Below are positions 10,383 to 21,000 of a stretch of 64,000 nucleotides of DNA, in pieces. Positions within the stretch are counted from its first letter, which is position 1; each line of letters starts with the position of its first letter. Made by a program: the position numbers and the translations under genes. The stretch is from the NCBI GenBank assembly GCA_964019335.1, contig OZ025730.1:368612-432611 (forward strand), given 5' to 3'. Source of the DNA: Diplonema japonicum (Eukaryota; Euglenozoa; Diplonemea; Diplonemida; Diplonemidae). The notes beneath the pieces were generated by a model, which did not search any database, had not been told where the DNA came from, and saw only the letters and a program-made list of their open reading frames with translations.

Positions 10383-11340
10383 TTTGTTTGGTGTGTTTTT
10401 TCTTTTGCTTTTCTTTTTCCGTTACCCCCTGTTCTCGTGTCTTCTTTAAGGATACAGGTGAGAGAGGGGTTGGGGGGGGAAAAAGTAAAATTAGAAGCTC
10501 TTCTTCTTCGCTTTCCACAAGTTATGCGTTAGTGCGCACTCCAAGAGAAGAGATAGAAGAAGAGCAAGATGGAGGAAAAGAAAGGGGGTGAACAATGCCG
10601 GGAACTAAAGGACGGCACAAAACTAAAAAAAGAAAATGAAACAGGGAGAGGTCGGGTCTTTTGGAAGATGGGAAACGCAAAAAAGAGAAAAAAAAAAGAA
10701 AAAAAAGAGGGGACAATCAAGTTAGTTCTCTCTCTTCTTTTTTTCTTTTCTTTTTTTTACCTCTCCGCTAAGCAGTTCTTCTTCTTTTTTTTTTTTCTCT
10801 TTTGTTTTGTTGAATCTTCAAACCCTAGAACGAAGGGGCAGGGGTGAAAAAAAATTGATAATTGAGATCCACCAGATACTTTGAGTAAGCTTTTTTTTGA
10901 ATGAAATCAGGTATTTTCTTGTCGCTTTTTTTTTTTTCCCACTCCCCCTTTTTTTTTCCTTTTAAATTTTCCTCCATCTGCTTCATTTCTTTTAGTTTCC
11001 CAAGGGAAACCACGACAGAAAGAAAAAAGGAGGAAAAAAAAGCACAAAAAAAGGGGGGGGGGAGAAGAAAACGAGAACGGGGCAAACCGTGCAGGCAAAG
11101 CAAACAAAATAAATATTAAAAAAAAGGCTCTCTAAGGCACCAGGGATAAAAGGGAAGGGGTCGCACATCAGTAAAAAAAGAAAGAAAAAAAAAAAAAAAT
11201 AGGGAAGTAAATAAAATGAGTGTATAAAGGGTTTTATTTCCTCCCGGCTGCCAACTCCTCTCCAATTACTTCTTTCAATTTTTTCCCTCTCATTGACCCT
11301 ATCTAAAGAGTAAACGGAGAAAGAAAAAAAAGGAAAACCT

Positions 11341-11377
<37 letters not shown>

Positions 11378-11553
11378 CCAGTAAAACTTTAAAAAAAAAA
11401 TAAAGGAAAGAGACAAAAAAAAGGAGATGGCACGGACAAGGAAGAACAACAACAATTTTTTTTTTTAAATCTTAAAAAAAAAAAAAAAAAAAACGGGGAT
11501 AAAAAAAAAATCAAAATAAAGTACGTATTCCTACTCTACTTTATTGTAGCAGC
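10383..11553. other. Homopolymer-rich spacer, no gene seen
   Basis: About 1.2 kb of poly-A/poly-T and purine/pyrimidine runs, including T runs of about 30 near 11,342. Open frames here are all Phe/Lys/Ser low-complexity. The part next to 10,383 should hold the acceptor of the secreted-protein gene. Nothing else was identified. Confidence 0.6.
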
Positions 11554-12276
11554 TTACCTACCACCGACCATGGGAAGGCACACGCACTTCGCTCCAGTGG
11601 CGGGAACGGGCCCGTGGAACTTCCCACACATAGGCTTCTCGATGCAGGTGTTGGAGGCAGCGTCCAGGACACACTTGTCGTCGACTGTGCACCCAGGGGC
11701 ACCACGGTTCGAGCACTGCTGTCCGATGGAAAGCTCGAAGATGGCAGCGTACATGGGCTCAACACCCACTGGGATCTTCTTGACGGCAGAACCAGCAGCA
11801 AGTTCAATCTTGTAGGTGGTGGTGGGGTTCGCCACACCATTCTTCAGGTAGTAAGGTCCGCAGGACCCGGCACTGAACCCACTGGACAAAAGCACATCAG
11901 GAAGGTTGCCGTAGTAGCTACCGCATGACCCACAGTGGTACAGAACGACGTAGAAGGTGCACGGGACGTTGTCTGCGTCTGGAGGGCACGTCAGCATCAG
12001 CTCCCCCTGGTTGGACTCGAAGCTTACAACATGAGCGGTCGACCAGTGCAGCCACTCGGGGACCCTTGTCCATGTCTCACCAGCAGCTCCCACCTCGATC
12101 TTCGTGTCCACCTCCACATTCGGGATTGGCGACCCAGAGCCCCATGTCACTGTGCCCTTGTTCGGGGGGCCAGGTCTGCCACCAGCAGGACCACTCGGAA
12201 GCGAAGGGAGGTTCGGAAGACCCGGAAGGTTGGGCAGCACCCCAACAGCCAATGCGGTAATCACAGCCTGCAACAT
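11554..12276 (-). CDS. Secreted cysteine-rich protein, family member A
   Basis: 240 aa, ATG at 12276 after a long A-run. Residues 1-19 form a signal peptide, followed by a Leu-Pro repeat and the GRPGPPNKG motif. The protein aligns through its length with the one at 14096-14860. Shared blocks are PEWLHWSTAH, DN(V/I)PCTFYVVLY, LLSSGF-x-AGSCGP, AAIFELSI-x-QQCS, CIEKPMC and FHGPV. The C-terminal third is an EGF-like spacing of six or more cysteines (QQCS...GC...KCV...TCIEKPMC...C-x-CL). Probably an extracellular or surface protein. I recognise no named domain. Confidence 0.8.
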   Translation of the reverse strand: MLQAVITALAVGVLPNLPGLPNLPSLPSGPAGGRPGPPNKGTVTWGSGSPIPNVEVDTKIEVGAAGETWTRVPEWLHWSTAHVVSFESNQGELMLTCPPDADNVPCTFYVVLYHCGSCGSYYGNLPDVLLSSGFSAGSCGPYYLKNGVANPTTTYKIELAAGSAVKKIPVGVEPMYAAIFELSIGQQCSNRGAPGCTVDDKCVLDAASNTCIEKPMCGKFHGPVPATGAKCVCLPMVGGR

Positions 12277-13338
12277 TTTTTTTTTTTTTTTTGTCTGTTT
12301 TTTTTTTTTTTTCCCCCTAGTTCATAGTACTTTTCGAAGAGGGGAAAATAACAAAAATAAAAATAAAAATGGGGAAAGCAGGGAGGGGAAGTAAGAAAAA
12401 GAAGGTATGCACCGTCTTTGAATCCAGTCTTGTCCGGGTACTGGTGGGTGGGCTCAAGGACACCTTCATCACAGCAAGGGTTTGAAAGGGAAAAACGGGG
12501 AAATGGGTTTCATTGTGAAGTGCCGTCTTGTTCCTAGATTCTGGCTTTCCTTTCCCTTCTGTAATCGGTGCGAGCACCACCCACCGTACGTCTTCTTCTT
12601 CTTTTTTTTTTTTTTTTTTTTTCTGAGTGCACAAAAATTTCTCCCAGACGTTAAGATGTGTCTATTCCTTTTATCGCTGCATACAATCAAAAAGGGGCTG
12701 GGCAGTGGGGAGGAGAGGGAGGGTGTTTTCCTGTTTATTAAAAAAAAAAAGAAAGGAGAAAAAAAAAAAAAAATAGCTTATTAGTTTCTGGTGAATAAAG
12801 CATTCAGCAAACAAAAGCACCTACAAGGGAAGGGAGCGAAGAAGAAAAAAAAAAGAAAGAAAGAAAGAAAAGAAGAAGAAGAAGAAGAGGGGAAAAAAAA
12901 AAAAAAGAGAGGCAGACCAACAACTTGTGCGTTGCGACAAACCTCAATATTTTTCTTCTTTAATCTACTGGAACGTGAAGAAAAAGTTATTTCTTCCCCC
13001 CCCCTTTTTTTTCTTCCTTTCTTTTTTATCTCTCGTTTCATTTCCCCTCCTCCCGTGCTCCTTCCTTTTGAAGGGCAAGAATGGGGAAGATTTCCCCCAA
13101 TCTATTAGGTCGGCAATACAAATAGGTCAATAGATGGAAGCTTGGTTACTTGTTGGCAGTAAATAGCTATTGTTGTCGTCTACTTTTTTTTTGCTTCTAT
13201 TTTTGGCCTGAACAACGAGAAAAAAAAACTTTTTTTTTTATGTCAGGAAAAAGTATTTTTAGAGACCAGATTTTCATTTTCTATGTTACTGGGTGTGGTT
13301 ATGTGTCTGCTAGCAGATTGTGTCATTTTTTTGTCTTA

Positions 13339-13382
<44 letters not shown>

Positions 13383-14095
13383 GTTCATTTGTACTCGTTT
13401 CTTCGCCTAAGAAGTTCTTCATAAAAAACCAGACAAAAACAAGCTTTTGGTCTCTAAAAATAGTTTTTTTCTTAAAAAGTTTTTTTTTTTGTCAGGTTCC
13501 AAAGAAAAAAAAAAATAAAAAAGGCTCGCAGACAGGTTCGCGCAGAGTTGAGTGAGTTAAAAAAAAAAGCAAGAAAAAAAGGGGGGGAAGCCATGTCCGT
13601 CCGTCTGGGCTCTTGCAGGTACCTCTCAAAGAACACCTGTACGCTGCATGCCCTGTTATTGTGATGTAAACATTTTTTTTTTTAAATAGATTCAGGACTC
13701 ACATAGCATAGTCACGTTGAAAGAGAAAAGAAGGGGAAAGGGGTGGTGTGGGAAGACTAGAGAGACGTGCAAGAATTTTCTTTTTTTTTAAAAAAAAACT
13801 TTTCTTTCTTCTGATTTTATTGTTGGATGAAATTTCTTTATTTTTGTCTACTCTTGACTTTTTTTTTTTTTTTTGATTTTTATTGACTTTTTTTTTTCTT
13901 CATCTTTCTTTCGATTATTCTTTCTTTTTTTTTTTTTCTTTAAAAAAAAAGAAGAATGGAGGGAAAGAAAGAATAACATATTACTTGAAGGTGAGGGGAA
14001 GGGGAGGGGAATACAACAATCACTCCTAAACCCCACTTAAAGGGTTGAAAAGACATTTTGTTCTTCTTTTTTTTTTTCAAATAGCTTTCAGGCTC
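12277..14095. other. Homopolymer-rich spacer with one mixed-sequence block
   Basis: Mostly poly-T, poly-A and GAA/CTT runs, including about 37 T near 13,341. Two stretches are not homopolymeric: 12,410-12,600 and 13,590-13,672. On the minus strand the first has an open frame of about 60 codons without recognisable similarity. Either could be an unrecognised exon or a noncoding RNA. Confidence 0.5.
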
Positions 14096-14860
14096 TTAGA
14101 TAGAATCACCTCCCCCTGTCATGGGGATGTCAAGACAGAAGCACTGGCCAGTGCCCTGGACAGGCCCATGGAACCTGGGGGGGCACATGGGCTTCTCGAT
14201 GCAAGACTCATTAGGGGCGTCATAGACACACTTCTCATCGTTCTGGCAGCCAACACTGCCGTGCCTGGAGCACTGCTGGTTGATGGAGAGCTCGAAGATG
14301 GCAGCCGCGAAGAGGTTCTTAGTGAGAGGGATTTCAAGATCTTTCCCTGCCCTCATTTCGTACTTGTAGGTAACGGTGGGGAAGGTCCTTGTCTCCTTCT
14401 CGATGTAGCCGGGCACGAAGCGGGGCCCGCACGACCCAGCAGTAAAACCAGAGCTGAGCAAGGTACCAGGAAGACCGCCGTTCAAGGACTGCAGGTTGGA
14501 GGCGGCCTTGCAGTGGACGCAGTTGTACAGGACCACGTAGAAAGTACACGGGATGTTGTCGCCGCCGTCCAGAGGGCAGCTCAGTTTCAACTTCATCTCC
14601 GAAACCCCGAACTTCACCAGATGAGCAGTAGACCAGTGGAGCCATTCCGGGATGCCCACCCATTTCGCCTGCCCTGTGAGATCCTCTACCATTGTTAGCT
14701 GGTTCACCTCCTTCTTGTCAATGGAGGGGCCACCCGTTACCCACTCCACCTTACCCTTGTTGGGTGGTCCTGGTCTCCCACCGCTCCCGGTAGTGGGCAG
14801 CGTGGGCAGGGTGGGCAGCGTCGACAACGCCAGCATTGCGCATGTGGTCGCGAGCATCAT
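14096..14860 (-). CDS. Secreted cysteine-rich protein, family member B
   Basis: 254 aa, ATG at 14860. It has a signal peptide followed by a Leu-Pro-Thr repeat and GGRPGPPNKG. It is the paralogue of 11554-12276, with the same block order. It differs in a longer segment between the paired cysteines and the LLSSGF block, and has a CPP insertion near the C-terminus. The arrangement A-B with the divergent 9918-10382 gene indicates local tandem duplication. Function unknown; exported by prediction. Confidence 0.8.
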   Translation of the reverse strand: MMLATTCAMLALSTLPTLPTLPTTGSGGRPGPPNKGKVEWVTGGPSIDKKEVNQLTMVEDLTGQAKWVGIPEWLHWSTAHLVKFGVSEMKLKLSCPLDGGDNIPCTFYVVLYNCVHCKAASNLQSLNGGLPGTLLSSGFTAGSCGPRFVPGYIEKETRTFPTVTYKYEMRAGKDLEIPLTKNLFAAAIFELSINQQCSRHGSVGCQNDEKCVYDAPNESCIEKPMCPPRFHGPVQGTGQCFCLDIPMTGGGDSI

Positions 14861-14979
14861 TTCTTAGTTTGTTATGGTTTCCTTTACAGGGGGGATTTTG
14901 TTATAATTTTTTATATAATTAGGCGAGACACTGAACGCCACCTTTCCCTTGTTTAGTGGAAACAACAACTGGAGAATCC

Positions 14980-15280
14980 ACGCTGGAGGAGATGGCAGCT
15001 AGGCTGAGTCGTCACGAAGAGGCGCAGGCAGCACGCGAGCAGCAGGCACTCCAGGCACAGCAGCGAGGCTCTACGCACATAACGAAAGGGAAGCACTAGT
15101 ACAGGCGGTCTCCATCACGAGGGCGGAGTCCCATCGAGCTCGATCCGAGTCGAGAAAGTTGCATTCGTCTGTGGCAACCAGGCTGGAGGAGATAGCGGCT
15201 AGGCTGAATCGTCAGGAGGAGGCAGCAGGCACTCCAAGCACGGCAGCTAGCAACCGAGACCCTACGCACTCAACAGATGG
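14980..15280 (+). repeat. Two direct copies of a coiled-coil-coding unit
   Basis: A stretch starting CTGGAGGAGAT at 14,980 recurs at 15,181 with about 85% similarity over some 40 nt, and again as AGGCAGCACGC/GGCAGCAGGC-type variants. On the plus strand each copy reads LEE(M/I)AARL(S/N)R-x-EE. The open frame 15,159-15,368 (69 codons) contains the second copy. Orientation is opposite to all genes here, so this is probably a fragment of a mobile element or a displaced exon. Confidence 0.4.
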
Positions 15281-15498
15281 AGGAGGACAGGTCACAGATG
15301 GTGTATCAGATGCAAGCGTGAGGAAACGGCACACAAAAAAAGCCTCGTTGCTGACTTGCAAAAACTGACGCAACACAAAAGGGGGAGGGAGAAGGGGGGA
15401 AATTACTTTTAGCAATAACATTGTGGTGTACTTAGGGTAATGAAGAGGTGTGTATCTTATGAATATCTTGTCTTTTACTTTTTTTCTCTCTTTTTTCT

Positions 15499-16281
15499 TC
15501 ACAGTTTTCCCGATCCAGGTCTTGCCGCCCACCACTTGAGAAACTCTTCGAAGTTTACGGACTCTCCTTGGAACACCTCGCGGGTGGCCTCTAAGATGGG
15601 CAGCGGGGCATCATATCCCAGCAACGCGCTGATATGGGGGAGGTCGGTTTGTATGGTGCAGACGCCTGTTGACTTCGTCAGCGTGTGGAAGAGGTACGCC
15701 AGGTACCGTCTCTCGTAAGGGGGGTATAGGATGTCGGGGTCGGAGGCTTGAGCGACACGTGAGGCCAAGGAAGCATGGGTGGTCTCTAGGTAAACCTGTG
15801 CAAGCCAAGATTTAAGCTCATAATACATGTACCGATAGGAGCTGACAGCTGTCTCAAGATCCTCGAGGCTGAGCTCTGCGACTCTTTCTTCGAATGGCGT
15901 TCTTTTGATCAACTGCCAAGTGTACCTGCTTGCAAGGCCACCGATGTACCTGGCTGTTAGCATTGCGGCGAGAACTTTTCCAGTCGTGCCTTCAGCGTTG
16001 CCTTTTGTAGCCCGCCACCATTTGCAAAAATCCACAAACGAGAGACATTCAGTCTCCTTCCCAACCAGCTCTGCTGTGTACTGGTTGACTCGCTCTTCTG
16101 TTGCCGTGCTGTCAAAGGACCGCAGCATCTGGTCCAACTCCTTCAAATCGATCTTCGCATCCACACTGCTGTCGTATTCAAGGAATATGTCCAACAACAC
16201 GCATTCGTCACTGTTCAGTTCTTCCCTTGCCCATCGCACTGCCTTGATGCAGGCTTCCTCCAGCCCCTCCCGTGTAGACAT
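15499..16281 (-). CDS. EF-hand-like protein of unknown function
   Basis: 260 aa, ATG at 16281. The N-terminal 90 residues look like a pair of degenerate EF-hands (DSSVDAKIDLKELDQML and a following CLSFVDFCKWW). A helical middle follows, and a third possible EF-hand helix near the C-terminus ends in VNFEEFLKWW. The duplicated FxxFxKWW ends suggest internal duplication. Few canonical Ca2+ ligands are present, so binding is doubtful. No family recognised. Confidence 0.65.
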   Translation of the reverse strand: MSTREGLEEACIKAVRWAREELNSDECVLLDIFLEYDSSVDAKIDLKELDQMLRSFDSTATEERVNQYTAELVGKETECLSFVDFCKWWRATKGNAEGTTGKVLAAMLTARYIGGLASRYTWQLIKRTPFEERVAELSLEDLETAVSSYRYMYYELKSWLAQVYLETTHASLASRVAQASDPDILYPPYERRYLAYLFHTLTKSTGVCTIQTDLPHISALLGYDAPLPILEATREVFQGESVNFEEFLKWWAARPGSGKL

Positions 16282-16701
16282 TGGAGCTGTTGGGGAAACT
16301 AATCAATGTTTCACTAAGAGTGAAAATTAAAATAAAGAATGAACATGGGGAACACAGGGAACGGGGTAGATTTTGGGGTCTTTTTATTTTCTTTTGAAAA
16401 AAAAAGAGAAGAAAAGAAATACAAAAAAAGATAAAAACAAGAGAGGGGGGAAGACAAGGAGAGAAAATGGGGGGGGGGGGTACGGTAGACGTTTGATTTC
16501 TCCTTTCATTGTGAGGAAAAGACGAAGAAGGGGACAAGGAAAAACAAAAAAGAAATGTTAACAATTGGGTAAAAAAAAAAGATAAAAACTATACCGGATA
16601 AAAGGCTTATTACAACAACGAGGAAAAAAAGAAGCGGGGCAGGAGGGGCATCTATAAAGGAGTTTAATCTAATTTTTCGTTCTCTTCGTGCGTCGCTATC
16701 T

Positions 16702-17647
16702 TCATATGGGGGGGAGATGCCACACTTCGTGAATGACGCCCGAGAGCATGTTGCAGACAATGTAGGGCTGCCCTGACTGGAAGGAAAGGAGGTACTTTCC
16801 CCCGTTCCAACTCAAAACAGTGAAGGATAAGATATCAACAATCTCTTGAGGGGTAGGATGAGGCCTCCCCTCGGTAGCCTTGTCGAAGACTGCCTGAAGA
16901 AACCTGTTGTCGACCTGAGTAGTATCCATTTTAGCAAGGACTGTCCCCACCTCTTCGTGCAGCGGGGGATTATACACATCCCTGGCTTCTTTTTTGCACC
17001 TTGCAGTGAACTCGGCCAATATGGGGTCTCTCAAAGGCAGCCCCCTCCATGCACCGTTCACACTTTCCGTAGGTTGACAACCCATCAACTGCATGTGCTC
17101 GAGGATTCCAGGGTTGGGAAGAGACTAAGATATTTTTTTTTCTTGAAGTGTGATGAATACCTTTGTGGCGTCAGAGGAGAAACACGGCACTGAACCCAGT
17201 AAAGCATCAGGGGCGGGGAGCCACATCCCTGGGAATGGTTCAGGGCTGTAAGAAAAAGGTTTTTAGAAATGGTAGACTTCTCTCACACCTTAACACATCA
17301 TCGCCCTCGTAGCTGTTCAGGTACCTAGCAAAAACCGCACCGTCGCCCGCGTAGACGGACAGCCCCAGGTCAAAGGTATTGATTTTGTCGAGTAAGATAG
17401 GCGGCTGCGACACCATCCCAGCTATCTCTGCAAGGGTCTCTGGAGGAACCGCTAGCGTGCCACTCGGCTGGAGCGCTGCCTCAAGGGGTTCCTGGGACAC
17501 TCTAACCCACCCTTGGGGAGACCACATTGCCCAGGAAGGCACCGGCTTTCCCCACATCGGAGTCACAGGGGATTTCAGCCCGGGGGCTTCTTGGGCGTGT
17601 AGCGGAAAGGGCACATCTTCTACAGGGTCGTTGTTGTGATGGCTCAT
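16702..17647 (-). CDS. Hypothetical protein (3 exons)
   Basis: I rebuild exons 17647-17289, 17245-17161 and 17124-16702, giving 288 aa. Introns are 43 nt (AAG|GTGTGA...CTTACAG, phase 2) and 36 nt (AAG|GTATTC...TATCTTAG, phase 0). The frame stays open only with these joins. The protein is soluble and mixed alpha/beta, with Pro- and Trp-rich N-terminal parts (PMWGKP, PSWAMW, GWVRVS). The C-terminus reads like a small ligand-binding or beta-sheet domain (WNGGKYLLSF...PYIVCNM). No domain recognised. Confidence 0.65.
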
Positions 17648-18031
17648 CGACGACTGCTTTGTCAGGGACAGGGATTGGGAGGATTTCCCTTTTTTTTCCT
17701 GAATTTTTTTTCCCTCCCCTCTTTTTCTTTTTCGTTCATACCCCTCCCAGCTGTGCGTACGCTGACGAGTGCTCCGAGAACGACGTCTCACACGAAGATA
17801 CATGAGAAGGAACAGCAGTCACCTGTTAAAAAGTTTTATTAATAATAATATTTCGGAACAGGGGCGATTTTCTGGGATCGAACGAAAAGAAAATAAAAAC
17901 ACATTCCGTGTGAGTAGCGCTGGGGAAGGAAAAGTGAAAACACACGAGGGTGTGTGGCTGCTGCCCACCTCCATGTGGTAAAACCCTGGCAACGCGCAGG
18001 CAGTGATAGCGGGGAAACAGAGTTGCGTTCA

Positions 18032-21000
18032 TTAGAACGAAGACTGGAACTGGGGATGGGATACCGGCTTTGAACGCCGAGACTGCTGTGGGAAGAAGGT
18101 AGTTTATAAGGGGCTTATGTGAAAGGGGCCTCCAGCGGTCGTACGAACCCGTGTCCGAGAGCTTCGGCGTCAGCAATTTCTGCTCTTCCTTTCGGGCGGA
18201 GGGTCTGGCTGTCAAGGTGGCTCTGGACATGGTGGCCGCGCTCCGGAGCGAGCACCCCACGTTGGCAGACAGCCGGCTGTCGATCTGTACCGACTCGCTC
18301 TCTCTCCTTGATCAGCTGAGGGCAGGTCCTTCGCGGCAGAGGGAGAGGCTCGACCACGAGACCTGGGAACTGCTGGCGGCACGTGCACAAGGTGCACCAG
18401 TCATTCTCCAGTTTGTGCCGTCCCACTGCGGGGTTCCTGGCAACGAGGCGGCAGACAGGCTGGCCGGGGAGGGCACGAAGCGCGAGCTGACTCGCCCCTC
18501 TCTCGACTACAGGTCGGTCAGGGCCCTGGTCCGTCGCCAGATTCAGCAGAGGTCTGCGGTCATTGTCGGGGAGGTGGCCCCGAGGTACGCGAGGGCCACG
18601 GGGCTCCGAGCGGCGTGCTTCCCCCAGTCCCTCCCCAGGCTAGCGGAGACGGTCATCTCGCGGCTGAGGGTAGGGCACTCCGCTCTCTTCTTCGGCTTCC
18701 TGCAGGCGGCTGGACCGAACAGGAAGAAGGCTGAGCTCAGCTGTCCAGCGTGTGGAGCTCGGATGTCCAGGGAGCACGTTGTTGGGGGGTGCGCTGTGGT
18801 TGGACGGGGTTCGCTCGACGCTCCCAATGGACGCCCCTCGCTGGTGGAGTGCCTGTCAAAACGCGTGACGCAGGTATTCACCCTCATCGCCGACTCTGGC
18901 TTGCTTGACTGGGCCAGATCCGGGGTCTTCACGTCGCCGTCTGCGGCAACGGCAGGTACCGCTGCCCCTTCGTTCATCCCGCCGGCTGTCTCCCTTGACG
19001 CCGGCCCTGCGGCCCCCGTGTTGCGCTGAAGTGAGTAGGGTGAGATCAACATTTCAATTCTTTTAGTGCTTACGTTCCCTTCCCCTCTCTTCCACTCCCT
19101 CTCATCCTTTTCTTTATCATCATCCGGCGTCTGGCCTTTCACTTACCAGTATGCCCGTCCCCTTTTAAACTTTTAAATTTTTAAAATTAACATCCTCTTG
19201 TTATCGTGTGCCCTGACATTGTAGTCAAAAACGGATGGCCCGGCCTACTCTGAAGTTGCCCAGATGAGTCCTCTCATCTTCGCACGAACGAGTGTGGTAC
19301 GGCCATCCCCTCCCCCCGCCAGCCGGAGTGCAGCGGGGAGAGCAAATGCTTCCCCTATCATCCCCATGCGCACACGCACACTCGCTTCCCCTTTTGATTT
19401 TGAGAGATTTTACTCTCACCCTTTCATGTTTCGCTCAATGGAGCAAATCCCTCTCGAGGGGGCCAGTTCCGGTCACCAGAGGTCCCAGTTGAGAAAAACG
19501 ACGAACTGGGGTCAAGGTCCCCGTCCGAGTCACGTAGGTCTACGGCTTGGAATTAAAGTAATTCAGCCCTCTTCGGCTGTTCCAAACAGGTGCACGGGTT
19601 GGCGGAGTCCACAGCTCCATCTGATTGCAGAAGAACTGGTCTTCGCCCTCCCTGTAATATTTCCATGCTTCCCTTCACCTTTCCCCTTCCCAGGTGTTGC
19701 TCCCCATGGTGGCACCTATTGGTATTTTGGAAAAAAAAAAAAAACAGCGGTCGTAAGTTCCCATGGTCTAGTTGGTTATGACGTCGCCTTAACACGGCGA
19801 AGGTCTCCGGTTCGAACCCGGATGGGAATATTTTTTTTGTATACCTGCACTTTGTGTTCTGGGTTGCTTTGAACCTGCGAGAAGTCACCAGCTTCAGATA
19901 CACTTTTGTGTTCAATATTCTGTGCAGTTGAAAACCGAACATCCATTGTCAAGGTGTCAGTGATTGAATATTCTTTCTCCTTCTCAATAGGCTGCAGGGC
20001 GAGATTCGTGTGAGACCTTAGGGTGTCATCCGGCTGCTGCGTTGAGACAGAGAGATCAGGCCGGAGGGTAGCTTGCTGTGATCCTACTGATACCTCAGGA
20101 ATCTCTTGTCGCGACCTAATCGAAGTTTCTGCTTGGGAGTGCATGAGGTCGGCGTGAGCTGACTGTTGTGATACAGATGATTCTGCACGCTGTGAAGGGT
20201 CTAGAAAGTGCGACTGCTGCGACCTAACTGATGTCTCTGCAACTGCTCCGTGCATGGATGGCTTCTGCGGGACAGACGTCTCGGACACCATCCGAGAGTG
20301 CGTCGACGGCACTTGTTCGGAGTTCCGCAGAATGGGTGCTTGCTGCGAATGAAGCGATGCACCTCTCGCGGACGCTTGGGTCTCTGAATCGTCAACAGGT
20401 ATGGAGTGCATGGCAGAGTGTGCCGAGGGTTGAAGAGTTGACTGTTGAGATCTCATTGTAGTTGGGGGCACTTGAGGCTGCTCGGAAGACATCATGGACG
20501 CTTGCTGCGATCTGAGGGACACATCAGCAGGCCCTGTTGTTCGAGAATGGTGCATGAGCCCTTCGGGTTGTGTTGAGTGCTCGGATCTTGCAGACACCGC
20601 CTGCTGCGTCGAGTGAGCAGAGGTGCCTGCTTGCCTCTCCGAGTGAGCTGTCTGCGACGTCATCATCTCCTCTTGCTCCGGCTGAGACCTCATTGACACA
20701 TCCGCCTGTGAGTGCATAGGGTCTGCCAGTGCAGACTGTTGTGAGCGAGCAGATGCTTGCGACCTCATTGATGTCTCTGCTCGCAACTGTGACTGCTGCA
20801 TAGAGTGGACTGAGGGATCGACGACCTGCGACCTCATTGATGTGTCGGCATGATGGGTGGAGTGGACAGAGGGGTCGATGGTGCCCGACTGCGACCCTAT
20901 GCCCTGCACCTGAGATTGCGAGTGCTGCATAGAAGGTTCGTGCTCAGACCTCATGGACGCCTGCATTGTCGATGCATCGACAGCTTCCCCCACATGCTGT

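Noticed and set aside
14980-15368. Plus-strand gene of about 120 codons
   Set aside because: No clean open frame over both repeat units, opposite to all genes; listed as repeat only.
19264-19872. 202-codon plus-strand frame, repeated as 29,528-30,211 on the other strand
   Set aside because: It lies in the LINE 3' untranslated region; both copies share it only because the element is duplicated.
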